Below are positions 7,674 to 15,526 of a stretch of 36,421 nt of DNA, piece after piece (the stretch's first letter is position 1; each line of letters begins with the position of its first letter). This DNA is from Dialister sp. UBA7295 (GTDB lineage Bacteria > Bacillota > Negativicutes > Veillonellales > Dialisteraceae). The position numbers and the translations under genes are program-made. The stretch covers positions 74,086 to 110,506 of the forward strand of contig DKQZ01000090.1 of assembly GCA_002471975.1 (NCBI GenBank). The letters run 5' to 3'. The notes under the pieces are model-generated. The model had not been told where the DNA came from and searched no databases. It was given only the letters and a program-made list of their open reading frames with translations.

Positions 7674-7900
7674 CCCCATATAAACTCGCGGCCCATCAGC
7701 GGCACACCTTCCCAACAACCCCGATACCGCCAACCGCCCCGAAAATCCCGATTCAAAAGTCAGTACACCTACAGCTTCCTTTTCAGTTTATTACTATCGC
7801 TGCCGTAAATCCCCCGCCTGTGTACAGTCCCCATAAATACTCGTGCCGCATCAGCGGCACACCTTCCCGCACCCCGCATCCCGCACCCCGCACCCCGATT
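7674..7900 (+). repeat. Composite repeat block, copy B of the 220-bp duplication
   Basis: Matches copy A (7291-7510), including the roughly 75-base unique stretch. Differences: the first hairpin has the left arm GCGGCCC but the right arm GCGGCAC that belongs to the second element, so it no longer pairs well; the second hairpin GTGCCGC-ATCA-GCGGCAC pairs perfectly; the CCGCACC tract is one unit longer. Confidence 0.85.
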
Positions 7901-7968
7901 CAACAGCTAACGGCTATTACCCATTACCCATCAGCAGAAATCTCAGTTTCCCCCGAAAGGAGTCCCCC

Positions 7969-9093
7969 ATGTTCGAGCGCATGATTCTTATGATCTTTTC
8001 CATTCTGGGTCTCCTGAATGGTTCTCTTTTTGCGCTCATCATAAGGAAACGGAATTTCTTCCGCTATACCTTTGGGGGATTTCTCATCGGCCTTGCTTCG
8101 GCGGGGTACTTTGTGTGGTATGCGAAGGGTTATGATGGTCTGGGCACCTGGTCCCTGTGGCTGGGCTATCTTTTCTGCGGCCTCATGGTGAGCCAGATCG
8201 TTTTATTTCCACCCTATATCATCCTTTCCTTCCTCACGATCCCTAAAAAATGGAAAAAACCGGTTCAGAAGATTTCATATCTCGTCCTCCTGGCAGCCAT
8301 TTTCATCGGTATCTATGGCGCCATTGACGGAAACCGGCGGGAAGTGACGGAGTACCTGGACGTCTATGTGGAAGGACTTCCCGAACCCTTTGACGGCTAC
8401 AAAGCCGCCCAGCTCACCGATACCCACATCGGACCCTATTTCCGCTATTCCGACCTGCCCCACGAATTTGACCGGGCAAAAGCAGAGGGAGCCCAGGTCG
8501 TCTTCTTCACGGGAGACCTCATCGACGACGTACGGTACATGCCGGAAACCGCAGAAATCCTTTCAGAGAAATATGACGAATTCGCGGACGGCATCATTTA
8601 CGTCTGGGGAAATCACGAATATTATCGCGGCCAGGCCTATATCCATGGATTCCTGAATCAGACGCCGGTGAAACTTCTCGAAAACGAACACCTGCGGCTC
8701 ACCCGCATGGGAGAGTCCATCTACGTGGCCGGCGTGGACTATCCCTGGGTCAGGGGAGAAAGAAGCGCAGCCTTTAAGCGCCAGCGGAAAGACATGACCG
8801 AATGGGCCTTCGAAGGCATTCCCAGGGACGCCAAAGTCATCCTCCTTGCCCATAACTCCTCCTTCATCGACGAAGGCTTTGCAAGAGGAGCCATATTGAC
8901 CCTCACCGGCCACACCCATGGCACCCAGTTCGGCCTTTTCGGGAAACCCATCATCACTCCCTTCAAATTTACCCGTGGCCTTTACTCCGACGGTACCCAT
9001 CCCGGCTATGTCTCCAGAGGCAGCGCCAGCTGGTTCCCTTTCCGATTCTCCTGCCCCAGAGAACTGGTGATTATTACGCTGCACAGGAAATAA
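7969..9093 (+). CDS. Membrane-anchored metallophosphoesterase
   Basis: A 374-residue protein with four hydrophobic N-terminal segments (about residues 5-25, 34-52, 62-92, 101-120) and a calcineurin-like phosphoesterase domain. Metal-site motifs are in order: Asp151-x-His153 in QLTDTHIG, Gly182-Asp183 in TGDLIDD, Asn215-His216 in GNHEYY, LLAHN near 295, and GHTHGTQ near 313. This layout matches the YkoQ/YaeI-like group, some of which cleave UDP- or lipid-linked pyrophosphates; the substrate here is unknown. The catalytic domain follows the helices directly. ATG 7969 is chosen because AAAGGAG lies at 7956-7962; the longer frame back to 7843 runs through repeat DNA. It is monocistronic. Confidence 0.85.
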   Translation: MFERMILMIFSILGLLNGSLFALIIRKRNFFRYTFGGFLIGLASAGYFVWYAKGYDGLGTWSLWLGYLFCGLMVSQIVLFPPYIILSFLTIPKKWKKPVQKISYLVLLAAIFIGIYGAIDGNRREVTEYLDVYVEGLPEPFDGYKAAQLTDTHIGPYFRYSDLPHEFDRAKAEGAQVVFFTGDLIDDVRYMPETAEILSEKYDEFADGIIYVWGNHEYYRGQAYIHGFLNQTPVKLLENEHLRLTRMGESIYVAGVDYPWVRGERSAAFKRQRKDMTEWAFEGIPRDAKVILLAHNSSFIDEGFARGAILTLTGHTHGTQFGLFGKPIITPFKFTRGLYSDGTHPGYVSRGSASWFPFRFSCPRELVIITLHRK

Positions 9094-9099
9094 GTATAG

Positions 9100-9240
9100 T
9101 TATCAGTTAGCAGTTATCAGTGGTCAGAGAATGTGGTCCGCTTCAGTCAGTGACGCGGACTTTTTTGATGGGGAAAAACCATATAAAAAGGACCCGCCAT
9201 CCTGATGTGGATTCACCTTCACTTTGAACTGATAACTTTT
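9100..9240. repeat. Inverted pair of composite repeats, CTGATAA heptamer type
   Basis: Left half reads, on the minus strand, hairpin (GTCCGC...GCGGAC around 9136-9163) then heptamers of the CTGATAA/CTGCTAA kind (9102-9130). Right half on the plus strand: CCATATAAAAA, a hairpin (GGACCCGCCATC...GATGTGGATT, imperfect), CACCTTC, then CTGATAA units. Hairpins are innermost. The 215-bp gap to the next gene holds nothing else, apart from a TATACT (9273-9278) that may be a weak -10 box. Confidence 0.7.
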
Positions 9241-9356
9241 TCTTTTTTTACACAATTACAATTGAAAAATGATATACTAAGTTCAGTCATTCTTTCATCA
9301 TGTAAAATATGGTGGTTCATCTGTTGAATTGTAATTCATGGGTCTGGATGGGAATA

Positions 9357-10491
9357 ATGGGTACAAAGAGCATCAATTATCAGTTTAAAATTTTATATGC
9401 AATCGGCATGATTCTTATTGTGGCCGGTCATGCCGGCAACGGGGGAATCAGCCTGTTTTACGATTGGCTTCCACCGTATGCTTTTCATTTAGGATTATTC
9501 ATGTTTGCCTCTGGCTATTTTTACAATGATGCCAGTGAAAGTAATTGCAAAGCTTTTGTGTGGAGGAAAGTGCTCCGTCTGATCATACCTCTTTATTTGT
9601 GGAACTTTGTATATGGGATTGTTGTTCAACTGACCAGACTATATGGATTTAAGATAGGTGGAAATTTTACACTATATAATCTTTTTGTGACGCCAATTAC
9701 TTCCGGGCATCAGTTTGTATATAACCTGTGTGGCTGGTTTTTGATTCCTCTTTTCATGATTCATGTATACAATGTCCTTTTACGGAAATTTGTCAGAAAA
9801 ATTTTCGGGGGGTAATGAATGGTTCTATTTTATCTTTAACCTGGGATTGGGCTTAATTGGCATATATTTGGCAAGGCATGGAATGAATAAAGGCTGGTAT
9901 CTTCCGCTTGTCAGGTTTATAACTTTTATCCCTTTTTATGAAGCCGGAATTTTATACAGGAAGAAGCTGGAATCAAAGGACATCACAAAGGGCATCATTT
10001 ATTTTGGAATTATAGGGTTCTCTTGTCTTGCGATCATTTACAAGTATGGCAGCGTTCCAACATATGTGTTTTCCTGGTGTCGGGACTTTGGAAAAAGCAA
10101 TATCCTTATGCCCTATATAGTAGGTTTTCTGGGAATTGCTTTCTGGCTTAGAATCAGCCGTATCTTACTCCCCAGCATTGGACATAGTAGATTGGTCAAT
10201 TTAATTGCCGATAATACATGGTCAATCATGCTGCACCAGTTTGCCGGATTTATGCTTGTAAAGACTACTTTTTATTTAATTCATTTATATACGCCTTATT
10301 GTCATACTTTTAATATTATGAAGTATACCAGTAATATCTGGTATTATTACTTGCCCAATGGAAGACATCAAATGTTCATCCTGTATCTGATAGCCGGGAT
10401 CATTGTACCGCTTGGAATCCATTGGTTCGTGGCAAAATTACAAAATCAATTGTGCAGGTACAAATGGTTAAAGTGGGTGTCTATGCTGTAA
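9357..10491 (+). pseudogene. Acyltransferase-3 / sugar O-acetylase, frameshifted at a G6 run
   Basis: The first frame (to 9815) and the second (to 10491) together give about 378 residues of a multi-helix membrane acyltransferase resembling COG3594 fucose 4-O-acetylases: an early AIGMILIVAGHAG segment with the likely catalytic His, then FHLGLFMFASGY, then eight or so further helices. The break is at six G (9807-9812): as read, the frame hits TAA at 9813-9815, but with five G it continues into the second frame without loss. So it is a frameshift mutant, a phase-variable gene in the off state, or a sequencing error. The gene is more AT-rich than its neighbours, suggesting transfer. The start is unclear (ATG 9357, 9348 or 9309). 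It would modify surface polysaccharide. Confidence 0.7.
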
Positions 10492-10550
10492 GATTTACAA
10501 CTTTAGGATTTATTTCAAAACCGACTTATCTTGATTGAAGTTGAGAACTA

Positions 10551-10581
10551 AAAACTGCCCATGGGTACATGGGCAGTTTTT
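10551..10581. terminator. Strong bidirectional-looking terminator
   Basis: AAAACTGCCCATG (10551-10563) pairs perfectly with CATGGGCAGTTTT (10568-10580) across GGTA: 13 base pairs with A and T runs on both sides. It lies 60 bases after the acyltransferase stop. Confidence 0.85.
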
Positions 10582-10671
10582 ATGTGAAAATCTCTTTTGC
10601 GTTCAAGAGCAGGATGGTGAATCCCCGGATGATGGATATTGCTTATGATATGGATGAGTACGAAATTTTTT

Positions 10672-10800
10672 TAAAACCATATAAAAAGGACCCGCCATCA
10701 ATTTCTGATGCGGGTCCACCTTCACTGCAAACTGATAACTGCGAACTGATAACTTTCCACATATGGCTTCTACTAACTGCTAACGGCTAACAGCTAACGG
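10672..10800 (+). repeat. Composite repeat with two heptamer types in series
   Basis: CCATATAAAAA, a hairpin of 12 pairs with one bulge (GGACCCG then CATCA, with TGATG then CGGGTCC), CACCTTC, CTGATAA-type heptamers to about 10754, then CTAACGG-type heptamers at about 10770-10800. The tract ends 11 bases before the stop codon of the minus-strand gene at 10812. Confidence 0.75.
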
Positions 10801-10811
10801 CTCTCAAACAA

Positions 10812-11318
10812 TCAGCTCTTCGCGGAGGACAGGGTGGTATCGATCTTATTCTCCGGTTTCTGGGAGACCTGTACGATTTCGCTCCGGATCTGTTCCATTT
10901 CGTCGTTATTTTCCTCTGTCAGGGGCTGGAGGGTGACGGTGGAGCCGTCGGCATTGGTGAAGGGGGTATCCATGGTTTTGGAGACGGTGCTGTAGGAAAT
11001 GGCGAGGTCCTTGCCCCCGTTTTTCGGGGTGACTACGAGACGGCCCCCGTCTATGACGCCCGTGCCTGCCAGGGATCCATTCACTTCACGGCTTCCCTGC
11101 TGGACTTTATGGTCCACGTCGATAGTGCCGTCTTCATTTTTGGTAAAGGTAATGGTTTCGAGATTTCTGATATTGTCGCCGGACCAGTTGATTCCTGCAT
11201 CCTGTACGCCCCACCAGGTGCCCTGCCAGGGGCCTCCGCTGATGAAGTGAACGAAGATAAAGAATCCGCCGGCAATCAGTATAATGATGGCAATCAGTAA
11301 AAGTGCCAGTTTTTTCAT
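10812..11318 (-). CDS. Membrane-anchored or secreted protein, unknown function
   Basis: A 168-residue protein I do not recognise. After Met-Lys-Lys come about 20 hydrophobic residues (LALLLIAIIILIAGGFFIF), which act as an uncleaved anchor or a signal peptide without a lipobox. The rest is hydrophilic, beta-rich and extracytoplasmic, with GPWQGTWWG followed by strands and a repeated Gly/Asp/Thr pattern, as in small lipocalin- or META-like folds. ATG 11318 is chosen because AAGGA lies nine bases upstream; GTG 11324 is three bases from it. It is a single gene flanked by repeats, so context gives no clue. Confidence 0.7.
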   Translation of the reverse strand: MKKLALLLIAIIILIAGGFFIFVHFISGGPWQGTWWGVQDAGINWSGDNIRNLETITFTKNEDGTIDVDHKVQQGSREVNGSLAGTGVIDGGRLVVTPKNGGKDLAISYSTVSKTMDTPFTNADGSTVTLQPLTEENNDEMEQIRSEIVQVSQKPENKIDTTLSSAKS

Positions 11319-11442
11319 AGTCACACATCCTTAGCAATTTAGCGAGTACACAGATTCATTATATAAAAAATGGACAAAGAAAAAAAGATGGGGAGGGAAA
11401 TAATTTTTTGCTTTCTGTGAGGGCTATGTATGGAGTCATTTG

Positions 11443-11995
11443 TGCTTGTCGTGATTCGTGATTCGTGGTCCGTGGTCCGTGGTCCGTGAAGGCGGCGGCC
11501 CTGATGGGCCGCGAGTGATTGATGGGGAAGTTCGGGCGGGGTGAAAGACCATTCGGTATCAAAATTGTGCCGGGGCTATGAATGAAGCCACTTTTGCCTG
11601 TCGTGATTCGTGTCTCGTGGCTCGTGTCTCGTGAAGGTGGCGGCTTTGATGAGCCGCGAGTATTATGGGGTTTACTCAGGCGGGGTGAAAGACCATTCAG
11701 TAACAAAATTGTGCCGGGGCTATGAATGAAGTCACTTTTGCCTGTCGTGGTTCGTGGTCCGTGGTCCGTGATCCGTGATCCGTGAAGGTGGCGGCTTTGA
11801 TGAGCCGCGAGTATTATGGGGAAGCTCGGGCGGGGTGAAAGACCATTCGGTATCAAAATTGTGCCGGGGCTATGAATGAAGCCACTTGTGCCTGTCGTGG
11901 TCCGTGGCCCGTGGTCCGTGGAGGTGGCGGCCCTGATGGGCTGCGAGTGATTGATGGGGAAGCCCGGGCGGGGTGAAAGATAAATTGAAAGTTTC
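11443..11995 (-). repeat. Tandem array of four composite repeats, 138-150 bp period
   Basis: The phrase GTGAAAGA begins at 11541, 11685, 11835 and 11973, giving periods of 144, 150 and 138. Each unit, read on the minus strand, has CCCCAT lead, GCGG/CCGC hairpin, CACCTTC-like joint, then heptamers of CACGGAC/CACGAAT type. The number of heptamers before the joint is 5, 4, 5 and 3 in successive units, which accounts for most of the length difference. No gene is supported between 11325 and 12535; the long minus-strand frame is made of repeats. Confidence 0.85.
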
Positions 11996-12061
11996 CATCG
12001 TACCCGGAAGGCGGATAGGGTTGGGCAGCGTTTCATGGTTTCTGACTTATGGCAGCTTCCC

Positions 12062-12095
12062 TGATTACTGACCACTGATAACTGAGAACTTCAAA
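12062..12095 (+). repeat. CTGATAA-type heptamer tract
   Basis: Four to five units (CTGATTA, CTGACCA, CTGATAA, CTGAGAA) follow the tandem array. They use a different heptamer from the array next to them. Confidence 0.6.
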
Positions 12096-12147
12096 AAATA
12101 AAGATTTACAGAAAACAGTATTTTCTTCTTTAAAAACATTTGGCAAT

Positions 12148-12317
12148 ATAGTTATCAGTTATTAGTTATCAGTTCTCAGTTGTGGTGGGCCGTCACATAG
12201 GGAGCGGCTTTTTATATAAAATTTATACATTGTCAATGAGAATGAGATATAAAAAATGGCCCGCCATTCAATTTGATGCGTGCCCTCCTTCCCTGATAAC
12301 TGAGAACTGAGAACTTC
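12148..12317. repeat. Inverted pair of composite repeats upstream of gyrA
   Basis: Left half: minus-oriented heptamers (GTTATCA, GTTATTA, GTTATCA, GTTCTCA) and a hairpin region with GGGCCGTC. Right half: ATATAAAAAATGGCCCGCC, a joining CTCCTTC, then CTGATAA, CTGAGAA, CTGAGAA. As elsewhere, tracts are outermost. Confidence 0.7.
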
Positions 12318-12439
12318 CTCAATGAAGTTTTTGGGACATCAGCCATCTCATACCACGTACCGTAAAATGCCTCCATTTCCTCTCAAACGATATTTCCACT
12401 TCGTATAATTATTTTCAAAATCGTTCAAAAAGTGCCTTA

Positions 12440-12470
12440 AATGGCTTTTGGAGCCATTTTATGGTATAAT
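12440..12470 (+). promoter_or_regulatory. gyrA promoter with extended -10 and internal dyad
   Basis: TATAAT at 12465-12470 is preceded by TGG, making an extended -10 (ATGGTATAAT). There is no good -35. The spacer carries an inverted repeat AATGGCT-TTTGG-AGCCATT (12440-12458), which could bind a regulator or reflect supercoiling control. Confidence 0.6.
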
Positions 12471-12487
12471 ATTTCCAGAGTTCCCAT

Positions 12488-12519
12488 AGGACCCGGGGCT
12501 TTCGGGTCTTATTTTTTTT
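12488..12519 (+). terminator. Terminator-like hairpin in the gyrA leader
   Basis: AGGACCCG (12488-12495) pairs with CGGGTCTT (12503-12510) around a seven-base loop and is followed by ATTTTTTTT (12511-12519). It starts only about ten bases after the expected transcription start and ends six bases before the gyrA ribosome binding site. Either it attenuates gyrA or the promoter assignment is wrong. Confidence 0.65.
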
Positions 12520-12535
12520 GAATCAAGGAGTCCTT

Positions 12536-14977
12536 ATGGATTGGAAAGAAGGTAAAATCGTCAATACCCCTCTCGAGGGGCAGATGAAGAATTCCTACAT
12601 CGATTATGCCATGAGTGTCATCGTCACCCGTGCGCTTCCGGATGTAAGGGATGGGCTGAAGCCGGTGCACCGCCGCATTCTCTATGCCATGAATGAAGCA
12701 GGCATGCTGCCGAACAAGCCTTATAAAAAGTCCGCCAGAATCGTGGGCGACGTGCTCGGTAAATTTCATCCTCATGGCGATACGGCCGTTTATGAATCGG
12801 CGGTCCGCATGGCCCAGGATTTCTCCACCCGTTACATGCTGGTGGACGGTCACGGCAATTTTGGCTCTGTAGACGGCGATTCCCCGGCAGCTATGCGTTA
12901 TACGGAAATGCGCATGGCAAAGATCACCCTCGAAATGCTCCGGGACATCGACAAGAATACGGTCGATTTCATGCCGAACTATGATGGTTCCCTCCAGGAA
13001 CCGGTGGTCCTCCCGTCCCGCATCCCGAATCTTCTTGTGAACGGGTCTTACGGCATTGCCGTCGGCATGGCCACCAATATTCCGCCCCACAATCTGGGAG
13101 AAGTCGTCGATGGCTGCTGCGCCATGATTGACAATCCGGAGATTTCCGTGGATGAACTGATGAAATACATCAAAGGGCCGGACTTCCCGACGGCCGGCAT
13201 CATCCTTGGCCATCGGGGCATCGAGGATACCTATCGCACGGGCCGGGGTTCCATCACGGTCCGGGCCAAGACGGAAATAGAAGAAATGCCTCACGGCAAG
13301 CATCGTATCGTGGTCACGGAAATCCCGTACCAGGTGAATAAAGCCCGTCTTATTTCCTCCATCGCCGACCTCCAGCGTCAGAAAGTGCTGGACGGCATCA
13401 CCATGCTCCGTGATGAATCAGACCGCACGGGCATGCGGATTGCTATCGAACTCCGGGCCGACGTGAGTCCGGAAATCATGCTGAACAATCTGTTCAAGCA
13501 TACCCAGATGCAGGTGAACTTCGGCGCCATCATGCTGGCCCTGGTAGACGGTCATCCGAGAATCCTCAATCTGAAGCAGATTCTGTATTACTACCTGAAA
13601 CATCAGGAAGAAGTCATTACGAGAAGAAGCCGGTTTGAACTGGACAAGGCAAGAGCGAAGGCCCACATCCTGGAAGGCTTGCTCATCGCCCTCGACCATA
13701 TCGATGAAGTAATTCATACGATTCGCGAATCCCGCACCGATACCATCGCGAAAGACGCACTGATGTCCAAATTCGACCTGTCCGAGAAACAGTCTCTGGC
13801 CATCCTCGATATGCGCCTCAGAAGACTGACCGGTCTCGAACGGGACAAACTGGAAGCGGACTATAAGGACGTGAAAGAAACGATTGCCTACCTGGAAGAT
13901 CTGCTCTCCAGCAGGGATAAGATCATGGGCGTAGTGAAAGAAGAACTGCAGGACGAAAAGGCCAATTTCGGTGATGACAGACGGACTGAAATTGCCGAAG
14001 CCCAGGAAGATTTCGATATCACCGATCTCGTCCCTGATGAACCCATGACCATTACCATGACGAAACAGAATTACATCAAACGCATGGATTCCTCGGATAT
14101 CCGGGTACAGCGGAAGGGCGGCCGCGGCGTTTCGGGCATGAAGATGAAGGATGGAGACTATGTATGGAAACTCCTCAATACGTCCACCCATAACCGGATT
14201 CTTTTCTTTACGAATAAGGGCAAAGTCTACATGAAGACCGCCGTGGATCTGCCAAAATCTTCCCGCACCGCAAGGGGCAGCGCCATTATCAATTACATCC
14301 CCGGCCTTTCCTCCGGAGAAAGGGTGACGGAACTCCTCGATATTGATGCAGCCGGGGAAGATACGAAATTCCTTCTCATGGTCACGAAGCTTGGCTATGT
14401 GAAGAAGACTGAAATTTCGGAATATAAAAATATCAATAAGAACGGCCTCATTGCAGTCCGCCTCAATGAAGGAGACGAACTGGCCCAGGTCCTCCAGATT
14501 CGGGGTGATGAAGATATCATCCTCGGCACCAAACTGGGCATGGCCATCCGCTTCTCCACCGAAGAAATCAGGCCCATGGGACGGGCAGCTGCCGGAGTCC
14601 ATGGCATCCGTCTGGGAGAAGGAGATGAAGTCGTAGGTGGTGTCATTGCAGACGAAAAAGACATTTTCACCATTTCCGCCGACGGCAATGCGAAGAGAAA
14701 TGAAGCCAGCGCCTACAGACTCCAGGGCAGAAACGGTTCCGGTGTCCGGAATTTCAAGAAAGGATTTGAAGTCGTAGCCCTTGTGGCAGCAGACGATGAA
14801 GATGAACTGGTAGGCGTATCTGAACAGGGAATCACCATCAAGACAAAAGCAAGCCAGATCCTTTCCAAGAAATCCAAAGGCGGTCAGGGTGTCATCCTCC
14901 AGAGACTCGAAGAAGGAGACAGAATCGCCTCCATCGACGTGCTTTCCGCAGAAGATGATGAGAATGAAGAAGAGTGA
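12536..14977 (+). CDS. gyrA: DNA gyrase subunit A
   Basis: The 813-residue A subunit cuts and reseals DNA to add negative supercoils together with GyrB, which is not in this window. Tyr122 in AMRYTE is the DNA-linking tyrosine. The quinolone pocket has Thr83 and Glu87 in E. coli numbering, which aligns without gaps. The breakage-reunion domain is followed by a coiled coil (about 360-490) and a six-bladed C-terminal domain. The GyrA box QRKGGRG near residue 523 identifies gyrase rather than topoisomerase IV. The acidic tail (DDENEEE) is typical of GyrA. ATG 12536 follows AAGGAG at 12525-12530. It is monocistronic: promoter and leader hairpin upstream, 16-bp terminator downstream. Confidence 0.97.
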   Translation: MDWKEGKIVNTPLEGQMKNSYIDYAMSVIVTRALPDVRDGLKPVHRRILYAMNEAGMLPNKPYKKSARIVGDVLGKFHPHGDTAVYESAVRMAQDFSTRYMLVDGHGNFGSVDGDSPAAMRYTEMRMAKITLEMLRDIDKNTVDFMPNYDGSLQEPVVLPSRIPNLLVNGSYGIAVGMATNIPPHNLGEVVDGCCAMIDNPEISVDELMKYIKGPDFPTAGIILGHRGIEDTYRTGRGSITVRAKTEIEEMPHGKHRIVVTEIPYQVNKARLISSIADLQRQKVLDGITMLRDESDRTGMRIAIELRADVSPEIMLNNLFKHTQMQVNFGAIMLALVDGHPRILNLKQILYYYLKHQEEVITRRSRFELDKARAKAHILEGLLIALDHIDEVIHTIRESRTDTIAKDALMSKFDLSEKQSLAILDMRLRRLTGLERDKLEADYKDVKETIAYLEDLLSSRDKIMGVVKEELQDEKANFGDDRRTEIAEAQEDFDITDLVPDEPMTITMTKQNYIKRMDSSDIRVQRKGGRGVSGMKMKDGDYVWKLLNTSTHNRILFFTNKGKVYMKTAVDLPKSSRTARGSAIINYIPGLSSGERVTELLDIDAAGEDTKFLLMVTKLGYVKKTEISEYKNINKNGLIAVRLNEGDELAQVLQIRGDEDIILGTKLGMAIRFSTEEIRPMGRAAAGVHGIRLGEGDEVVGGVIADEKDIFTISADGNAKRNEASAYRLQGRNGSGVRNFKKGFEVVALVAADDEDELVGVSEQGITIKTKASQILSKKSKGGQGVILQRLEEGDRIASIDVLSAEDDENEEE

Positions 14978-14984
14978 TTAGTTG

Positions 14985-15045
14985 TTAGCCGTTAGCAGTT
15001 AGCAGTTAGCCGTTAGCCGCTAGCCATTAGCAGTTAGCAGTCAGC
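14985..15045 (-). repeat. CTAACGG-type heptamer tract after gyrA
   Basis: About eight degenerate heptamers (GTTAGCC, GTTAGCA, GCTAGCC, ATTAGCA) begin seven bases after the gyrA stop and lie between it and its terminator, so they are transcribed in the gyrA 3' end. Confidence 0.75.
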
Positions 15046-15046
15046 A

Positions 15047-15085
15047 AAAAAGCTGTACAGTCAAAATGAGACTGTACAGCTTTTT
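15047..15085. terminator. gyrA terminator, 16-bp perfect stem
   Basis: AAAAAGCTGTACAGTC (15047-15062) pairs perfectly with GACTGTACAGCTTTTT (15070-15085). A on one side and T on the other allow it to work in both directions. Confidence 0.92.
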
Positions 15086-15101
15086 GTTATTGGTGGAAAA
15101 A

Positions 15102-15150
15102 GTGATAAGTGATAAGTGAAGGTGCGGCAGAGCAGTATAAAGCGCTGCTA
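15102..15150 (-). repeat. Short composite repeat, CTTATCA heptamer
   Basis: On the minus strand: hairpin AGCAG...CTGCT, joint CACCTTC, then two to three CACTTAT/CTTATCA units. A fifth heptamer sequence joined to the same box. Confidence 0.55.
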
Positions 15151-15179
15151 TTTTTATAAATAGAATTATTTTGCTATAC

Positions 15180-15522
15180 CATCACGGACCATGGACCATG
15201 ATGCTTGAGCCGGGAAATACTGGCTCAAGTCCTGATGAGGCTGATTCGCGAAACCTGCAATTGGCTCAGGTCATTGACAGGAGCCTGACAACCCGAATCA
15301 CGAACCACGGACCACGATCGCGTGAGTCTGGGTATACAGGTTCAAGCCGCGGTGAGGCTGACTCACAATCTGCAAATGACTCAAACCATTGACATGAGTC
15401 TGACAACCCGAATCACGAACCACGAACCACGATCGTGTGAGTCTGGGTATACAGGTTCATGTCGTGGTGAGGCTAACTCACGAAAACCGATAGTGACTCA
15501 GGTCATCAGAAAAAGCCTGACA
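15180..15522 (+). repeat. Three tandem 115-117 bp units with co-varying stems
   Basis: TGACAAC recurs at 15286, 15401 and 15518, giving periods of 115 and 117. Each unit has CACGAAC-like heptamers and two stems. Stem 1: CTTGAGCC/GGCTCAAG in unit 1, GTGAGTC/GACTCAC in unit 2, GTGAGT/ACTCAC in unit 3. Stem 2: GGCTC/GAGCC in unit 1, GACTC/GAGTC in unit 2. The arms changed together. The array ends five bases before the stop codon of the lyase gene. No gene is supported here. Confidence 0.85.
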
Positions 15523-15526
15523 ACAA

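Noticed and set aside
10569..10790. A 73-codon frame after the acyltransferase
   Set aside because: It begins inside a terminator hairpin and ends in repeat tracts.
11359..12075. A 238-codon minus-strand frame through the tandem array
   Set aside because: It is made only of translated repeats (heptamers and hairpin arms), has no ribosome binding site, and its frame stays open because the repeat units lack stops.
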